From an uncultured Eubacteriales bacterium (lineage in GTDB: Bacteria > Bacillota > Clostridia > Oscillospirales > CAG-272): DNA of 29,688 bases. The stretch covers positions 1-29,688 of the forward strand of contig CAKRSS010000025.1 in the NCBI GenBank assembly GCA_934401725.1. The letters run 5' to 3'. Position numbers and translations under genes: made by a program. Under the pieces are notes generated by a model. That model ran no database searches, was not told the DNA's origin, and saw only the letters and a list, made by a program, of their open reading frames with translations. Shown in pieces: positions 8,550 to 16,591 of the stretch (positions are counted from its first letter, which is position 1; each line of letters begins with the position of its first letter).

Positions 8550-8586
8550 ATGGCAGGTTCCTTTCGTATCGGTTTTACACACTACT

Positions 8587-8615
8587 ATTATATAACATTC
8601 TGCGCGATTTGTAAA
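8587..8615 (-). promoter_or_regulatory. Promoter of the small coiled-coil gene
   Basis: On the minus strand TTTACA (8615-8610) and TATAAT (8592-8587) are spaced 17 bp. It lies directly beside repeat island B. Confidence 0.85.
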
Positions 8616-8639
8616 CCGCGGTACGCAAATTTTGTGTGG

Positions 8640-9595
8640 GATTCCGCCGTCTGCGGACGGCGGCCAGCGCTGCGCGGCGCTGGACCCGCGCCGCCTTTTG
8701 AAAAAGGCGGGCGAAAACTTTGGAAAAAGGGGCGAGTTAAGGTCTACGGGACGCCGGAACTGGAGGCTTTAGGCGTTTAAGTGCGGGCGGTGCGGAATCA
8801 CGTTATGGATGAGCACCGCCTGCTTCGCGTCCGGTGCCCATGCGGAACGGGAGGAGGCCGTTTGTGTAGTGCGTCCGGTGCGCTGCCGCGGAAAGTTAGT
8901 CCGCCCGCGAGGCCGTAGGGGCGACCATCGGTCGCCCGCAAACTTCGGTTTTGGCGTTCATTCGGAAAGAGCGCAAATCGTTCGCTCATCGCGTTATGGT
9001 TCAGCGGCAAAACGCTGCGCTGTTGCCGCCCTGACGGGGAAGAGTAACTTTATTGGTGAAGGCGAGCTTCATCGTAAACTCTGCCTCCCTCCGGGAGGGA
9101 GGTGGCACGCGAAGCGTGACGGAAGGAGAATGCGGGGCGTTGGGTTTGCGCTGACTATGCCGACGCAAGCTCTCCTGCCCCTTCATCCCGCGCTCTCCCT
9201 CAGTCACGGCAAGCCGTGACAGCTCCCTCCCGGAGGGAGCCTTGGCTTGAATCGATTCTTTGTTTCGTACAGGCGAGGTTGTCTTTAACCAAAGCGGCGG
9301 GCGACCGATGGTCGCCACTACGGCGTGTGGCGTGACCCATCGCGCGTTGGCCGCCGTAGGCGGTGTACCTATTTTGCGACAGCGCACCGGACGCGAAGCA
9401 GGGCGGTGCTGAACCATCATGTGATACCGCACCGCCCGCACTTAAACGCCTAAAACCTCCCGTTTCGGCGTCCCGTAGACCTTAACCCGCCCCTTTTTGA
9501 AAGTTTTGCGGGGTCTCGGGGGCTTTTTCAAAAGCCGCCCGAGCGGGGTTCGGGGCAGCGCCCCGAGAACAATCGGTTCCCGCGTTCTCCTTGTC
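8640..9595. repeat. Composite inverted-repeat island B
   Basis: Nearly 1 kb between a promoter and the ligA stop holds no credible gene. The left arm is a GC hairpin module (8643-8769, with the GCCGTC/GACGGC stem and AAAACTTTGG) followed by a GCGTTTAAGTG module (8773-8895). The right arm is the inverted counterpart: module 1 at about 9374-9449 and module 2 from 9450. The left module 1 is interrupted at 8837-8880 by a 44-bp unit flanked by duplicated GCGTCCGGTG. The core has GTAGGGGCGACC-type blocks (8919-8940 and inverted at 9299-9323) and a palindromic element (9083-9245). A GGGGCGCTGCCCC-type repeat (about 9490-9585) lies against ligA. Confidence 0.85.
9083..9245. mobile_element. MITE-like palindromic element in island B
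   Basis: The left end (CCTCCCTCCGGGAGGGAGG) and right end (CTCCCTCCCGGAGGGAG) are inverted counterparts. Next to them are GCACGCGAAGCGTGAC and CACGGCAAGCCGTGAC hairpins. The layout matches the element at 553-718: a stem, a GTGAC-type hairpin, then an inverted copy. No coding capacity is visible. Confidence 0.6.
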
Positions 9596-11593
9596 TTAAT
9601 TACTTCCCAGCATGCTTATCAGCTCGTCCTCGCTTATGACGGGCACGCCGAGGGACTGGGCTTTGGTGAGCTTGGAGCCGGCGGCCTCACCGGCGACGAC
9701 GTAGGAGGTCTTTTTGGAGACCGAGCCGGTGCATTTGCCGCCCTGCGCCTTGATTTTTTGCTCCGCTTCGTCGCGCGTCATGGTGGGGAGCGTGCCGGTC
9801 AGCACGAACGTCAGACCGGCGAGACGGTCGCCGACGGGGGCGGCGACGCTCTCGGTGAGCAGTCCGGCCTCGCTCAGACGGCGGCACAGCGCGATATTCT
9901 GCGGGTGGGAGAAGTAGTTGACAACGCACTCGGCCGTAATCATGCCGAAATCCGGGATGGCGCATAGCTCGTCGACGGTCGCCGTCATGCAGGCGTCGAG
10001 GGTGCGGTAGCGCGCGGCAAGCGAGACGGCGGCGACCTGCCCGATATTGCGTATGCCGAGCGCGTAAATCAACCGCTCAAGCCCGGCGGACTTGGAGCGC
10101 TCAACGGCCGCGACGAGATTCTGCGCCGACTTTTCGCCCATGCGGTCGAGCGGTGCAATCTGCTCTTCGGTGAGACGGTAGAGGTCGGCGGCGTCCGAAA
10201 TTAGCCCCTCGCGGAGCAGTAGCTCGACTATCTGCGGGCCGAGACCGTCGATGTTCATGGCGTCCTTGGAGGCGAAATGCTCAATCGAGCGCGAAAGCTG
10301 CGCGGGGCAGGCGGAGTTAGTGCACATGGCGGCGGCTTTTTCCTCCGCATCGTAAAAGACGGGCTCGCCGCACGAGGGACAGCGCTCGGGCAGATTGAAC
10401 TCGCGCTCGTTGCCGTCGCGGCGCTCGGGGTGGGCGCAGACGACCTCGGGAATAATGTCACCTGCCTTGCGCACGGTGACGATGTCGCCTATCATAATTC
10501 CGCGCTCACGTATGAACTCGAGATTGTGCAGCGTCGCGCGGCTGACCGACGTCCCCGCGAGCCTGACCGGCTCGAGCACTGCGGCAGGGGTCAGCACGCC
10601 GGTGCGACCGACGGCAATAGTAATGTCGGTGAGGCGTGTCTGCTTCTCCTCGGGTGGGAATTTGTAGGCCACCGCCCAGTTGGGGGTGTTGGTGCCCTCG
10701 CCGAGCAGCTCGCGCCCGGCGAGCGAGTTGAGCTTTATGACAACGCCGTCAATGTCGTATTCAAGCGTGTCGCGCAGACGGCCTATGGTGCGGATGTGGT
10801 CGAGAATTTCCTCTGCCGAGCGGGTGACAATCCGCTTGCCGATGACGGTGAAGCCGAGTTCGGCGAGTCTTTTCAGCGTCTCGTCGTGAGTGAGTGGCGT
10901 ACGGCCGTCGGAGTAGAGGCTGCCATCCTGAAAATTGAAGACAAATATCGCGAGTGACCGCTCGGCCGTGACGGCAGCGTCAAGCTGACGCAGCGAGCCT
11001 GCCGCGGCGTTGCGCGGGTTGGCGAACAGCGCCTGTCCGCGCTCGGCGCGCGCCTCGTTGAGCGAAGAGAAGACCGCCCGCGGCATATACACCTCGCCGC
11101 GAACCGTTAGGTCGAGCGGCTCGGTCAGCCGGTGCGGGATGGAGGCTATTGTCAGCACGTTCTGCGTCACGTTCTCGCCGACGCGGCCGTCGCCGCGCGT
11201 CGCGCCCTGCACGAGCACACCGCCGAGGTAGGTCAGCGCGACGGACAGTCCGTCAATCTTGGGCTCGACCGACCACTCGGCGTCGGGGACCGTGGCGGCG
11301 GCGCCGTTGAGAAACTGATGCAGCTCGTCAAAGCTGAAGACGTCGGTCAGCGAGTCCATGCGGCGCGAGTGCTCGACCTTCTCAAACTTGTCGAGCGCGC
11401 GTCCGCCGACGCGATGGGTGCGTGAGTTGGGGTCGGCAAGCTCGGGGTGCTCGGCCTCGAGCGTGACAAGCTCGCGGTAGAGCATGTCGTATTCATAATC
11501 GGAAATTTCGGGGGCGTCGTTATCGTAGTAAAGCCGCGCGTGGTGCTCGAGCTCGCGACGAAGTTCTGCTATCCGTGTTTTTGCGTCTTGCAT
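9596..11593 (-). CDS. ligA: NAD-dependent DNA ligase LigA
   Basis: A 665-residue NAD+-dependent ligase that seals nicks in replication and repair. The N-terminal Ia/adenylation region contains YYDNDAPEISDYEYD and the catalytic motif EPKIDGLSVAL, with Lys112 as the AMP-accepting lysine. The OB fold follows, then a four-cysteine zinc finger (CPSC...CTNSAC), helix-hairpin-helix repeats (IDGLGPQIVELLL, LIYALGIRNIGQVAA) and a C-terminal BRCT domain starting near GDRLAGLTFVLTG. Length is normal. ATG 11593 has AGGAG 7 nt upstream and its own promoter. It is a single gene here, without the pcrA or gatCAB neighbours often seen in Firmicutes. Confidence 0.98.
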   Translation of the reverse strand: MQDAKTRIAELRRELEHHARLYYDNDAPEISDYEYDMLYRELVTLEAEHPELADPNSRTHRVGGRALDKFEKVEHSRRMDSLTDVFSFDELHQFLNGAAATVPDAEWSVEPKIDGLSVALTYLGGVLVQGATRGDGRVGENVTQNVLTIASIPHRLTEPLDLTVRGEVYMPRAVFSSLNEARAERGQALFANPRNAAAGSLRQLDAAVTAERSLAIFVFNFQDGSLYSDGRTPLTHDETLKRLAELGFTVIGKRIVTRSAEEILDHIRTIGRLRDTLEYDIDGVVIKLNSLAGRELLGEGTNTPNWAVAYKFPPEEKQTRLTDITIAVGRTGVLTPAAVLEPVRLAGTSVSRATLHNLEFIRERGIMIGDIVTVRKAGDIIPEVVCAHPERRDGNEREFNLPERCPSCGEPVFYDAEEKAAAMCTNSACPAQLSRSIEHFASKDAMNIDGLGPQIVELLLREGLISDAADLYRLTEEQIAPLDRMGEKSAQNLVAAVERSKSAGLERLIYALGIRNIGQVAAVSLAARYRTLDACMTATVDELCAIPDFGMITAECVVNYFSHPQNIALCRRLSEAGLLTESVAAPVGDRLAGLTFVLTGTLPTMTRDEAEQKIKAQGGKCTGSVSKKTSYVVAGEAAGSKLTKAQSLGVPVISEDELISMLGSN

Positions 11594-11627
11594 TGCGTAT
11601 CTCCTTTTGCGGGAACTTGCTTCATTT

Positions 11628-11657
11628 ATTATATACCACTTGTGTGCCGATTGTCAA
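11628..11657 (-). promoter_or_regulatory. ligA promoter
   Basis: On the minus strand TTGACA (11657-11652) and TATAAT (11633-11628) are spaced 18 bp, 35 bp before the ligA start codon. Confidence 0.85.
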
Positions 11658-11746
11658 TCGTCCGCCGCGTTCGTGACGAAAAAATGTTTCCATTATGTCA
11701 TTTTTCACAAAATTGTGTCGTGTTTATGAAATCTTTTGCAGAACCC

Positions 11747-11775
11747 TTTACAAAGCGCGCGCCGGATGATATAAT
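11747..11775 (+). promoter_or_regulatory. hpf promoter
   Basis: TTTACA (11747-11752) and TATAAT (11770-11775) are spaced 17 bp, with an upstream TG making an extended -10. It diverges from the ligA promoter about 90 bp away. Confidence 0.85.
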
Positions 11776-11793
11776 ATAAATGACGAAAGGGAA

Positions 11794-11838
11794 GGACCTG
11801 AGTCAAATACAAAAGCAAGGTCCGGGCGGACCGCCCGG
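11794..11838 (+). other. Structured hpf 5' leader
   Basis: The roughly 90-nt leader can form GGACCT/AGGTCC (11794-11799 with 11818-11823). This competes at its 3' edge with a very stable CCGGGCG/CGCCCGG hairpin (11822-11838). The two share bases 11822-11823, so they are partly exclusive. There is no U-tract, so it is not an intrinsic terminator. The hpf Shine-Dalgarno AAAGGA (11853-11858) lies downstream and free. Function unknown. Confidence 0.5.
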
Positions 11839-11868
11839 GCCGCAAGTGCCAGAAAGGACGGTCGGAAT

Positions 11869-12402
11869 ATGAAGATCACAGTTGTTTGCAGACAGATCAC
11901 GGTGGATGACGATGTTAAGGCATTGGTCGCCAAAAAGCTCGCAAGGCTCGACAAATATTTTGAGCGGGAGGGGGACGCGACGGTCACCTTCAGCACAAAG
12001 CGCAACAGCGAAAATCTCGAGCTTACCATAAGCGCCGCGAACACCCTGTTCCGCAGTGAGGTGGAGGACGAATCCTTCCAAAACGCTCTTGATCGTTCAA
12101 TTGACGCTATCGAGCGCCAGATCCGCAAGAACAAAACGCGTCTTGCAAAGCGTCTGCGAGCGGGCGTGTTCAATGAAGCGCCGGAGTACATTCTTCCCGC
12201 CGATGAGCCGGAGGAGGATTCCGAGTTCATAATACGCAAAAAGAGCTTCCATCTCAAGCCCATGTCCGCCGAGGAGGCAATTTTGCAGATGAACCTGATC
12301 GGACATCAGTTCTTCGTCTTTGAGGATCAGGACAGCGGCGAGACCTGCGTCGTTTACACGCGCAAGGACGGGGCATACGGACTCATAGCGCCCGAAAAAT
12401 AA
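11869..12402 (+). CDS. hpf: Ribosome hibernation promoting factor, long form
   Basis: A 177-residue long-form HPF. It binds the 30S subunit in resting cells and dimerises ribosomes into inactive 100S particles. The N-terminal domain (about 1-100: MKITVVCRQITVDDDVKALV, KLARLDKYF, then ESFQNALDRSIDAIERQIRKNK) is the RaiA/S30AE fold. After an acidic linker, the C-terminal domain (about 123-177: SFHLKPMSAEEAILQMNLIGH, FFVFEDQDSGETCVVYTRKDG) is the dimerisation domain of long HPFs. AAAGGA lies 10 nt before ATG 11869. It is monocistronic, with its own promoter, structured leader and strong terminator. Confidence 0.97.
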   Translation: MKITVVCRQITVDDDVKALVAKKLARLDKYFEREGDATVTFSTKRNSENLELTISAANTLFRSEVEDESFQNALDRSIDAIERQIRKNKTRLAKRLRAGVFNEAPEYILPADEPEEDSEFIIRKKSFHLKPMSAEEAILQMNLIGHQFFVFEDQDSGETCVVYTRKDGAYGLIAPEK

Positions 12403-12416
12403 ATTTCAGGCTTCAA

Positions 12417-12450
12417 CGCCCCGGAGACAGCGTCTCCGGGGCGTTTTGTT
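12417..12450 (+). terminator. Intrinsic terminator of hpf
   Basis: CGCCCCGGAGAC and GTCTCCGGGGCG form a 12-bp stem with an AGC loop, followed by TTTTGTTT. Confidence 0.95.
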
Positions 12451-12472
12451 TGCGAAAAAAACGGCGCGGCTA

Positions 12473-12501
12473 TTGTTTTTTTCGCGCAAATGTGATAAAA
12501 T
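12473..12501 (+). promoter_or_regulatory. Probable promoter of the isomerase-dGTPase pair
   Basis: TTGTTT (12473-12478) and TAAAAT (12496-12501) are spaced 17 bp, with TG just before the -10. The match is weaker than elsewhere in this window, but the position suits the downstream gene. Confidence 0.6.
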
Positions 12502-12529
12502 GTAAGCAATAAATCAGAAAGGACGGGTG

Positions 12530-12547
12530 ATGTCCCGTGGTGAATGA
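12530..12547 (+). CDS. Five-codon leader ORF overlapping the isomerase start
   Basis: AAAGGA (12518-12523) is ideally placed 6 nt before an ATG at 12530, which opens a frame of only five sense codons (MSRGE) ending in TGA at 12545-12547. That stop overlaps the isomerase ATG at 12544 as ATGA. The isomerase frame is closed just upstream (TGA 12541-12543), so its start cannot move upstream, and the Shine-Dalgarno is 20 nt from it. Termination-reinitiation through this mini-ORF is the most natural reading. Translation of the pentapeptide is inferred. Confidence 0.55.
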   Translation: MSRGE

Positions 12548-13452
12548 AAATGATTAAGATCGGCACCTATCTTGTCAAGGACGCGAGCCTGCCCGCATCG
12601 GAGCGGCTGCGCATGACAGTCGACGCCGGATTTGACTTTATGTGTCTGACAACAGGCGCGCTTTTTTCGGGTGACCTCACCCCGGCGATGTGTCAGGCTG
12701 CCGGCGTTGATTTTGACAACGTCCACCTGACCGGCAAGGAGACAACGCTCATCTGGTCAGAGGGCGAGGCGGGGCAGCGCGTCACCGAGCGATATTGTGA
12801 CGAGATACGCCGCGTCACGGATTTCGGCATCCGGACGGGCATTATTCACGTCACCTGGGGCGCTACCAAAAAGCCCGCTCCCATATCCGAGATGGCGCTC
12901 GGGCGCTTTGAGCAGATAATCCGCACCGCCGAGAAATATGACTTCAACCTTGCGTTCGAAAACTCGGTTTTCCCCGAGCATCTTTATGCCGTGCTTGACC
13001 GCTTCGACTCGCCGCGCGCGCGTTACTGCTTCGACAGCGGCCACCGCAACGCATTTACGCCCGAGGAAAACTTCGTCGCGCGCTACGGCGACCGCCTCGC
13101 CGCCACCCACATGCAGGACAACGAGGGCGCGAGCGACCTGCACATGATGCCATACGACGGCTCGATTGACTGGTCCTCCATCGCGCACATGCTCGCCGGA
13201 ACCGCGCTCGGACGCGACCACATCTGCGCTGAAATCGCGGGCGTCGTCAGCCGGGAGTGCCCCGGCCGGTCGGCCGAGGAAATCCGCCGCTCGCTCTCGA
13301 GGATCGCGATACTTGACGACCCGGCGCTCGTCGAGATAGCCGACGGCGGCTTCACCATCTACGGCAAGCTGACCTACGCGGAGAGAGTCGCGCGTCTGGC
13401 GGCCGCCATGCGCAGACTGGCCGCCGCAGTTGAGGCCAAGGCGGGGCTTTGA
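12544..13452 (+). CDS. Sugar phosphate isomerase/epimerase family protein (TIM barrel)
   Basis: A 302-residue xylose-isomerase-like TIM-barrel protein. Family signatures include the N-terminal strand IKIGTYLVKD, the metal/substrate motifs FENSVFPEHLY, RYCFDSGHRNAF and ATHMQDNEGASDLHMMPYDG, and a late CAEIAG. These supply the Glu, Asp/His and His ligands expected in the family. The substrate cannot be deduced. The start is ATG 12544 or the second Met at 12550, because a stop precedes 12544 directly. Initiation probably depends on the five-codon leader ORF. The next gene follows after 33 bp, so the two are likely co-transcribed. Confidence 0.87.
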   Translation: MKMIKIGTYLVKDASLPASERLRMTVDAGFDFMCLTTGALFSGDLTPAMCQAAGVDFDNVHLTGKETTLIWSEGEAGQRVTERYCDEIRRVTDFGIRTGIIHVTWGATKKPAPISEMALGRFEQIIRTAEKYDFNLAFENSVFPEHLYAVLDRFDSPRARYCFDSGHRNAFTPEENFVARYGDRLAATHMQDNEGASDLHMMPYDGSIDWSSIAHMLAGTALGRDHICAEIAGVVSRECPGRSAEEIRRSLSRIAILDDPALVEIADGGFTIYGKLTYAERVARLAAAMRRLAAAVEAKAGL

Positions 13453-13485
13453 GCCGCCAAAAATTCCACACGCGGAGGACGTCAA

Positions 13486-14697
13486 ATGACTGAACGTCTG
13501 AAATATCACAATCTCACAAGCGAAACGCAGGAGCGCATACTCGCCGACCGTGCGCGCGGCTGGGTCAACCCCTACCGCACGCCGGACAGTGCCGCCGTCC
13601 GGCGCAATCCGGCGCACGACGTGGCCAATCTCTGGCGTCCGGCGTTTGTTCGCGACATCGAAAAAATACTGCACCTGCCCTACTATAACCGCTACGCCGA
13701 CAAGACGCAGGTGTTCTCCTTCTACAACAACGACGACATCACCCGCCGCGGGCTGCACGTTCAGCTGGTGTCGCGCATCGCGCGCAACATCGGCGCGGTT
13801 CTCGGACTCAACCTCGACCTCATCGAGGCCATAGCGCTGGGGCACGACATCGGGCACACGCCGTTCGGGCACGCGGGGGAGCGTTTCCTCTCCGAGATTA
13901 CCGAGGCCGAGACGGGGCGCGCCTTCAACCACAACGTACAGAGTGTCCGCGTGCTTGACGCCATGTTCGCACGCAATTTCACGCTCCAGACGCTGGACGG
14001 CGTGCTGTGTCACAACGGCGAGTTTGAGCAGCAGGAGTACCGTCCCATGCGCGACAAGGACTTCGCGCGCTTTGACGCCGAGCTCGAGGCCTGCTATACC
14101 GACCGCGAGACCATCGGACGGCTGGTGCCCTGCACGCTTGAGGGGTGCGTCGTCCGCATATGCGACATGATAGCCTACATCGGCAAGGACAGGCAGGACG
14201 CCCGCACGGCGCACATCATTCCGCAGAATTACCGCTTTACCAACGACCGTATAGGCTCCGAGAACGCGGCCATCATCAACAATCTGACGGTTGACATAAT
14301 CGAAAACAGCTACGGGAAGGACTATATTCTTCTGAGCCCGTGGGCGTACGAGGACTTGAAGACCGCCAAGCGCGAGAATTACGAGGTCATCTACCGCAAC
14401 GAGGGTATCAACCGCGAGTACGACAGCATGATACGCCCCATGTTCCACGAGCTGTATTACCGCCTGCTCGACGACCTTCGCCGCCACAACACCGACTCGA
14501 TAATCTACACCTATTACATAAAAAGCATCGAGGACAGCACCCGCTACTACCGTCCGACCAACTACGCCGACACCGAGCCGAACCAGATAGTCACCGACTT
14601 CATCGCCAGCATGACAGACGACTATTTTCTCGCCCTGCACCGTCTGCTGTTCCCGGACAGCAAGTACGATATTGAGTTCAGGTCGTATTTTGACTGA
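13486..14697 (+). CDS. Deoxyguanosinetriphosphate triphosphohydrolase-like HD protein
   Basis: A 403-residue HD-domain phosphohydrolase of the Dgt family, which cleaves dNTPs to nucleosides and triphosphate. Metal-ligand motifs are TRRGLHVQ (His91), ALGHDIGHTPFGHAGE (His120-Asp121, with His124 and His129) and VRICDMIAYIGKD (Asp). WVNPYRTPDSAAVRR and NRYADKTQVF match the N-terminal region of the family. Substrate preference among dNTPs cannot be read from sequence. GGAGG lies 7 nt before ATG 13486. It is the second gene after the TIM-barrel protein and ends in a bidirectional terminator shared with pyrG. Confidence 0.9.
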   Translation: MTERLKYHNLTSETQERILADRARGWVNPYRTPDSAAVRRNPAHDVANLWRPAFVRDIEKILHLPYYNRYADKTQVFSFYNNDDITRRGLHVQLVSRIARNIGAVLGLNLDLIEAIALGHDIGHTPFGHAGERFLSEITEAETGRAFNHNVQSVRVLDAMFARNFTLQTLDGVLCHNGEFEQQEYRPMRDKDFARFDAELEACYTDRETIGRLVPCTLEGCVVRICDMIAYIGKDRQDARTAHIIPQNYRFTNDRIGSENAAIINNLTVDIIENSYGKDYILLSPWAYEDLKTAKRENYEVIYRNEGINREYDSMIRPMFHELYYRLLDDLRRHNTDSIIYTYYIKSIEDSTRYYRPTNYADTEPNQIVTDFIASMTDDYFLALHRLLFPDSKYDIEFRSYFD

Positions 14698-14698
14698 T

Positions 14699-14740
14699 AA
14701 AAGCTCCCGCAGACCGTACGGTTTGCGGGAGCTTTTATGT
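14699..14740. terminator. Bidirectional intrinsic terminator between dGTPase and pyrG
   Basis: AAAAGCTCCCGCA pairs with TGCGGGAGCTTTT around a loop that is itself self-complementary (ACCGTACGGT), with T-runs on both sides. It can stop the plus-strand operon and, from the other side, pyrG. A degenerate partial copy of its 3' half follows at about 14749-14780 (GACCGTATGGTCCGCGGAGC). Confidence 0.9.
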
Positions 14741-14817
14741 TTGGTTGGCAGACCGTATGGTCCGCGGAGCCTTATTTGGTTTTAATATCGCCCGGACGCA
14801 TGGTGCGCGAGCGGACT

Positions 14818-16425
14818 TTATTTGCCGTATCTGTGCTCCAGCGCCGCGCCGACGAAGCCGCGGAACAGCGGGTGCGCACGGTTTGGACGCGACTTGAACT
14901 CGGGGTGGTACTGCACGCCGACGAAGAAGGGACGGTCGGAGAGCTCGACTGTCTCGACCAGTCTTCCGTCGGGCGAGAGACCGGACAACGTCAGCCCGGC
15001 TGCGGTCAGCGCGTCGCGGAAATCGTTGTTGAACTCGTAGCGGTGGCGGTGGCGCTCCGAAATTTCGGTTGTGCCGTAGCAGCGCTCCATGGTAGTGCCG
15101 CTCTTTATGACGCAGGGGTAAGCGCCGAGGCGCAGTGTGCCGCCCTTGTCGATGTCGTCGCTCTGGCCGGGCATGAAGTCGATGACCTTGTGCGCGCACA
15201 GCTCGTCAAACTCGCCCGAGTTGGCGTCGGCGATGTTGGCAACATTACGCGCGTACTCGATGACCGCAATCTGCATACCGAGGCAGATGCCGAAGTAGGG
15301 CAGGGAATTCTCGCGGGCGTATTTGGCGGCGAGGATCATGCCGTCGATGCCGCGACCGCCGAAGCCGCCGGGGACGATGATGCCGTCGATGCCGGCCATC
15401 TGCTCGTCGATGTTATCGGGGGTCAGCATCTCGGAGTCAATCCAGTGGATTTTAATGTGGGTGTTGAGCGTGTAGCCCGCGTGGCGCAGCGCCTCGGCGA
15501 CGGACAGGTAAGCGTCGTGCAGCTGCACGTACTTGCCGACAAGTCCGATGTGCACCTCGTGCGTGCGGCTCTTTATGCGCTCGACCATGCTCTGCCACTC
15601 GGTGAGGTCGGGGTCGGGGGCGTAAATGCCGAGCTCACGGCAGACCACGGCCGAGAAGTGCGACTTCTCGAGCATCAGCGGCGCTTCGTACAGGCAGGGA
15701 AGAGTGATGTTTTCAATCACGCAGTCGGGCTTGACGTTGCAGAACATTGAAATTTTCTTGAATATCGACTCTTCAAGCGGCTCGTCGCAGCGCAGGACGA
15801 TAATGTCGGGGTTGATGCCCATGCCCTGGAGCTCCTTGACAGAGTGCTGGGTCGGCTTGGACTTATGCTCGTCCGAGCCGCGCAGAAAGGGAACCAGCGT
15901 TACGTGTATAAACAGGCTGTCCATCTTGCCGACCTCGAGCGAAATCTGACGCACCGCCTCGATGAAGGGCTGCGACTCGATGTCGCCGATTGTGCCGCCG
16001 ATCTCGGTTATGACGATGTCGGCCTCCGTCTTTTTGGCGACGCGGTAGACAAAGTCCTTGATCTCGTTGGTGATGTGCGGAATGACCTGCACTGTCGAGC
16101 CGAGGTACTCGCCGCGGCGCTCCTTGTTGAGCACGTTCCAGTACACCTTGCCCGTCGTGAGGTTGGAGTATTTGTTCAGATCCTCGTCTATGAAGCGCTC
16201 GTAATGGCCAAGGTCAAGGTCGGTCTCGGCGCCGTCCTCGGTCACGTACACCTCGCCGTGCTGGTACGGGCTCATCGTGCCGGGGTCGACGTTTATGTAG
16301 GGATCCAGCTTCTGCGCCGCTACCTTGAAGCCGCGCGCCTTGAGCAGTCGTCCCAGCGACGCCGCCGTGATGCCTTTTCCAAGCCCGGATACAACTCCTC
16401 CGGTCACAAAAATAAATTTAGCCAT
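14818..16425 (-). CDS. pyrG: CTP synthase (glutamine-hydrolysing)
   Basis: A 535-residue CTP synthase that converts UTP to CTP with ATP and glutamine. The N-terminal synthetase domain has the P-loop-like SGLGKGITAASLGRLL, KLDPYINVDPGTMSPYQHGE and EIGGTIGDIESQPF. The C-terminal class I amidotransferase domain has the nucleophile in YFGICLGMQ and the His/Glu pair in GVQYHPEFKSRP. Length matches the family. ATG 16425 has GAGGT 9 nt upstream. Only about 45 bp of unique sequence precedes it before a repeat array starts. I see neither a consensus promoter nor the G-run attenuator known from Bacillus pyrG. Confidence 0.98.
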   Translation of the reverse strand: MAKFIFVTGGVVSGLGKGITAASLGRLLKARGFKVAAQKLDPYINVDPGTMSPYQHGEVYVTEDGAETDLDLGHYERFIDEDLNKYSNLTTGKVYWNVLNKERRGEYLGSTVQVIPHITNEIKDFVYRVAKKTEADIVITEIGGTIGDIESQPFIEAVRQISLEVGKMDSLFIHVTLVPFLRGSDEHKSKPTQHSVKELQGMGINPDIIVLRCDEPLEESIFKKISMFCNVKPDCVIENITLPCLYEAPLMLEKSHFSAVVCRELGIYAPDPDLTEWQSMVERIKSRTHEVHIGLVGKYVQLHDAYLSVAEALRHAGYTLNTHIKIHWIDSEMLTPDNIDEQMAGIDGIIVPGGFGGRGIDGMILAAKYARENSLPYFGICLGMQIAVIEYARNVANIADANSGEFDELCAHKVIDFMPGQSDDIDKGGTLRLGAYPCVIKSGTTMERCYGTTEISERHRHRYEFNNDFRDALTAAGLTLSGLSPDGRLVETVELSDRPFFVGVQYHPEFKSRPNRAHPLFRGFVGAALEHRYGK

Positions 16426-16471
16426 AATTTATACCTCGTAAAATAGATTTCGTGATTAATTCCGGGACACG

Positions 16472-16591
16472 CCTCGGGGCGCTGCCCCGGACCCCAAGGA
16501 TGCCCTCGGGGCGCTGCCCCGGACCCCAAGGATGCCCTCGGGCGCTGCCCCGAACCCCAAGGATACCCTCGGGGCGCTGCCCCGAACCCCG
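16472..16591 (+). repeat. 32-bp tandem repeat, about 3.8 units
   Basis: Units at 16472-16503, 16504-16535, 16536-16566 (one G shorter) and 16567-16591 (partial) share CCTCGGGGCGCTGCCCCG. Each contains a GGGGC-GCT-GCCCC hairpin. The last unit runs into a longer GGGGCGCTGCCCC-type repeat (to about 16650) also found at 9490-9585 (inverted) and 28233-28320. The array sits immediately upstream of pyrG. Confidence 0.92.

Noticed and set aside
12757..14640. 627-codon open frame on the minus strand
   Set aside because: It is antisense to the isomerase and dGTPase genes, which have clear family motifs and ribosome binding sites. Long antisense frames are expected in GC-rich coding DNA.
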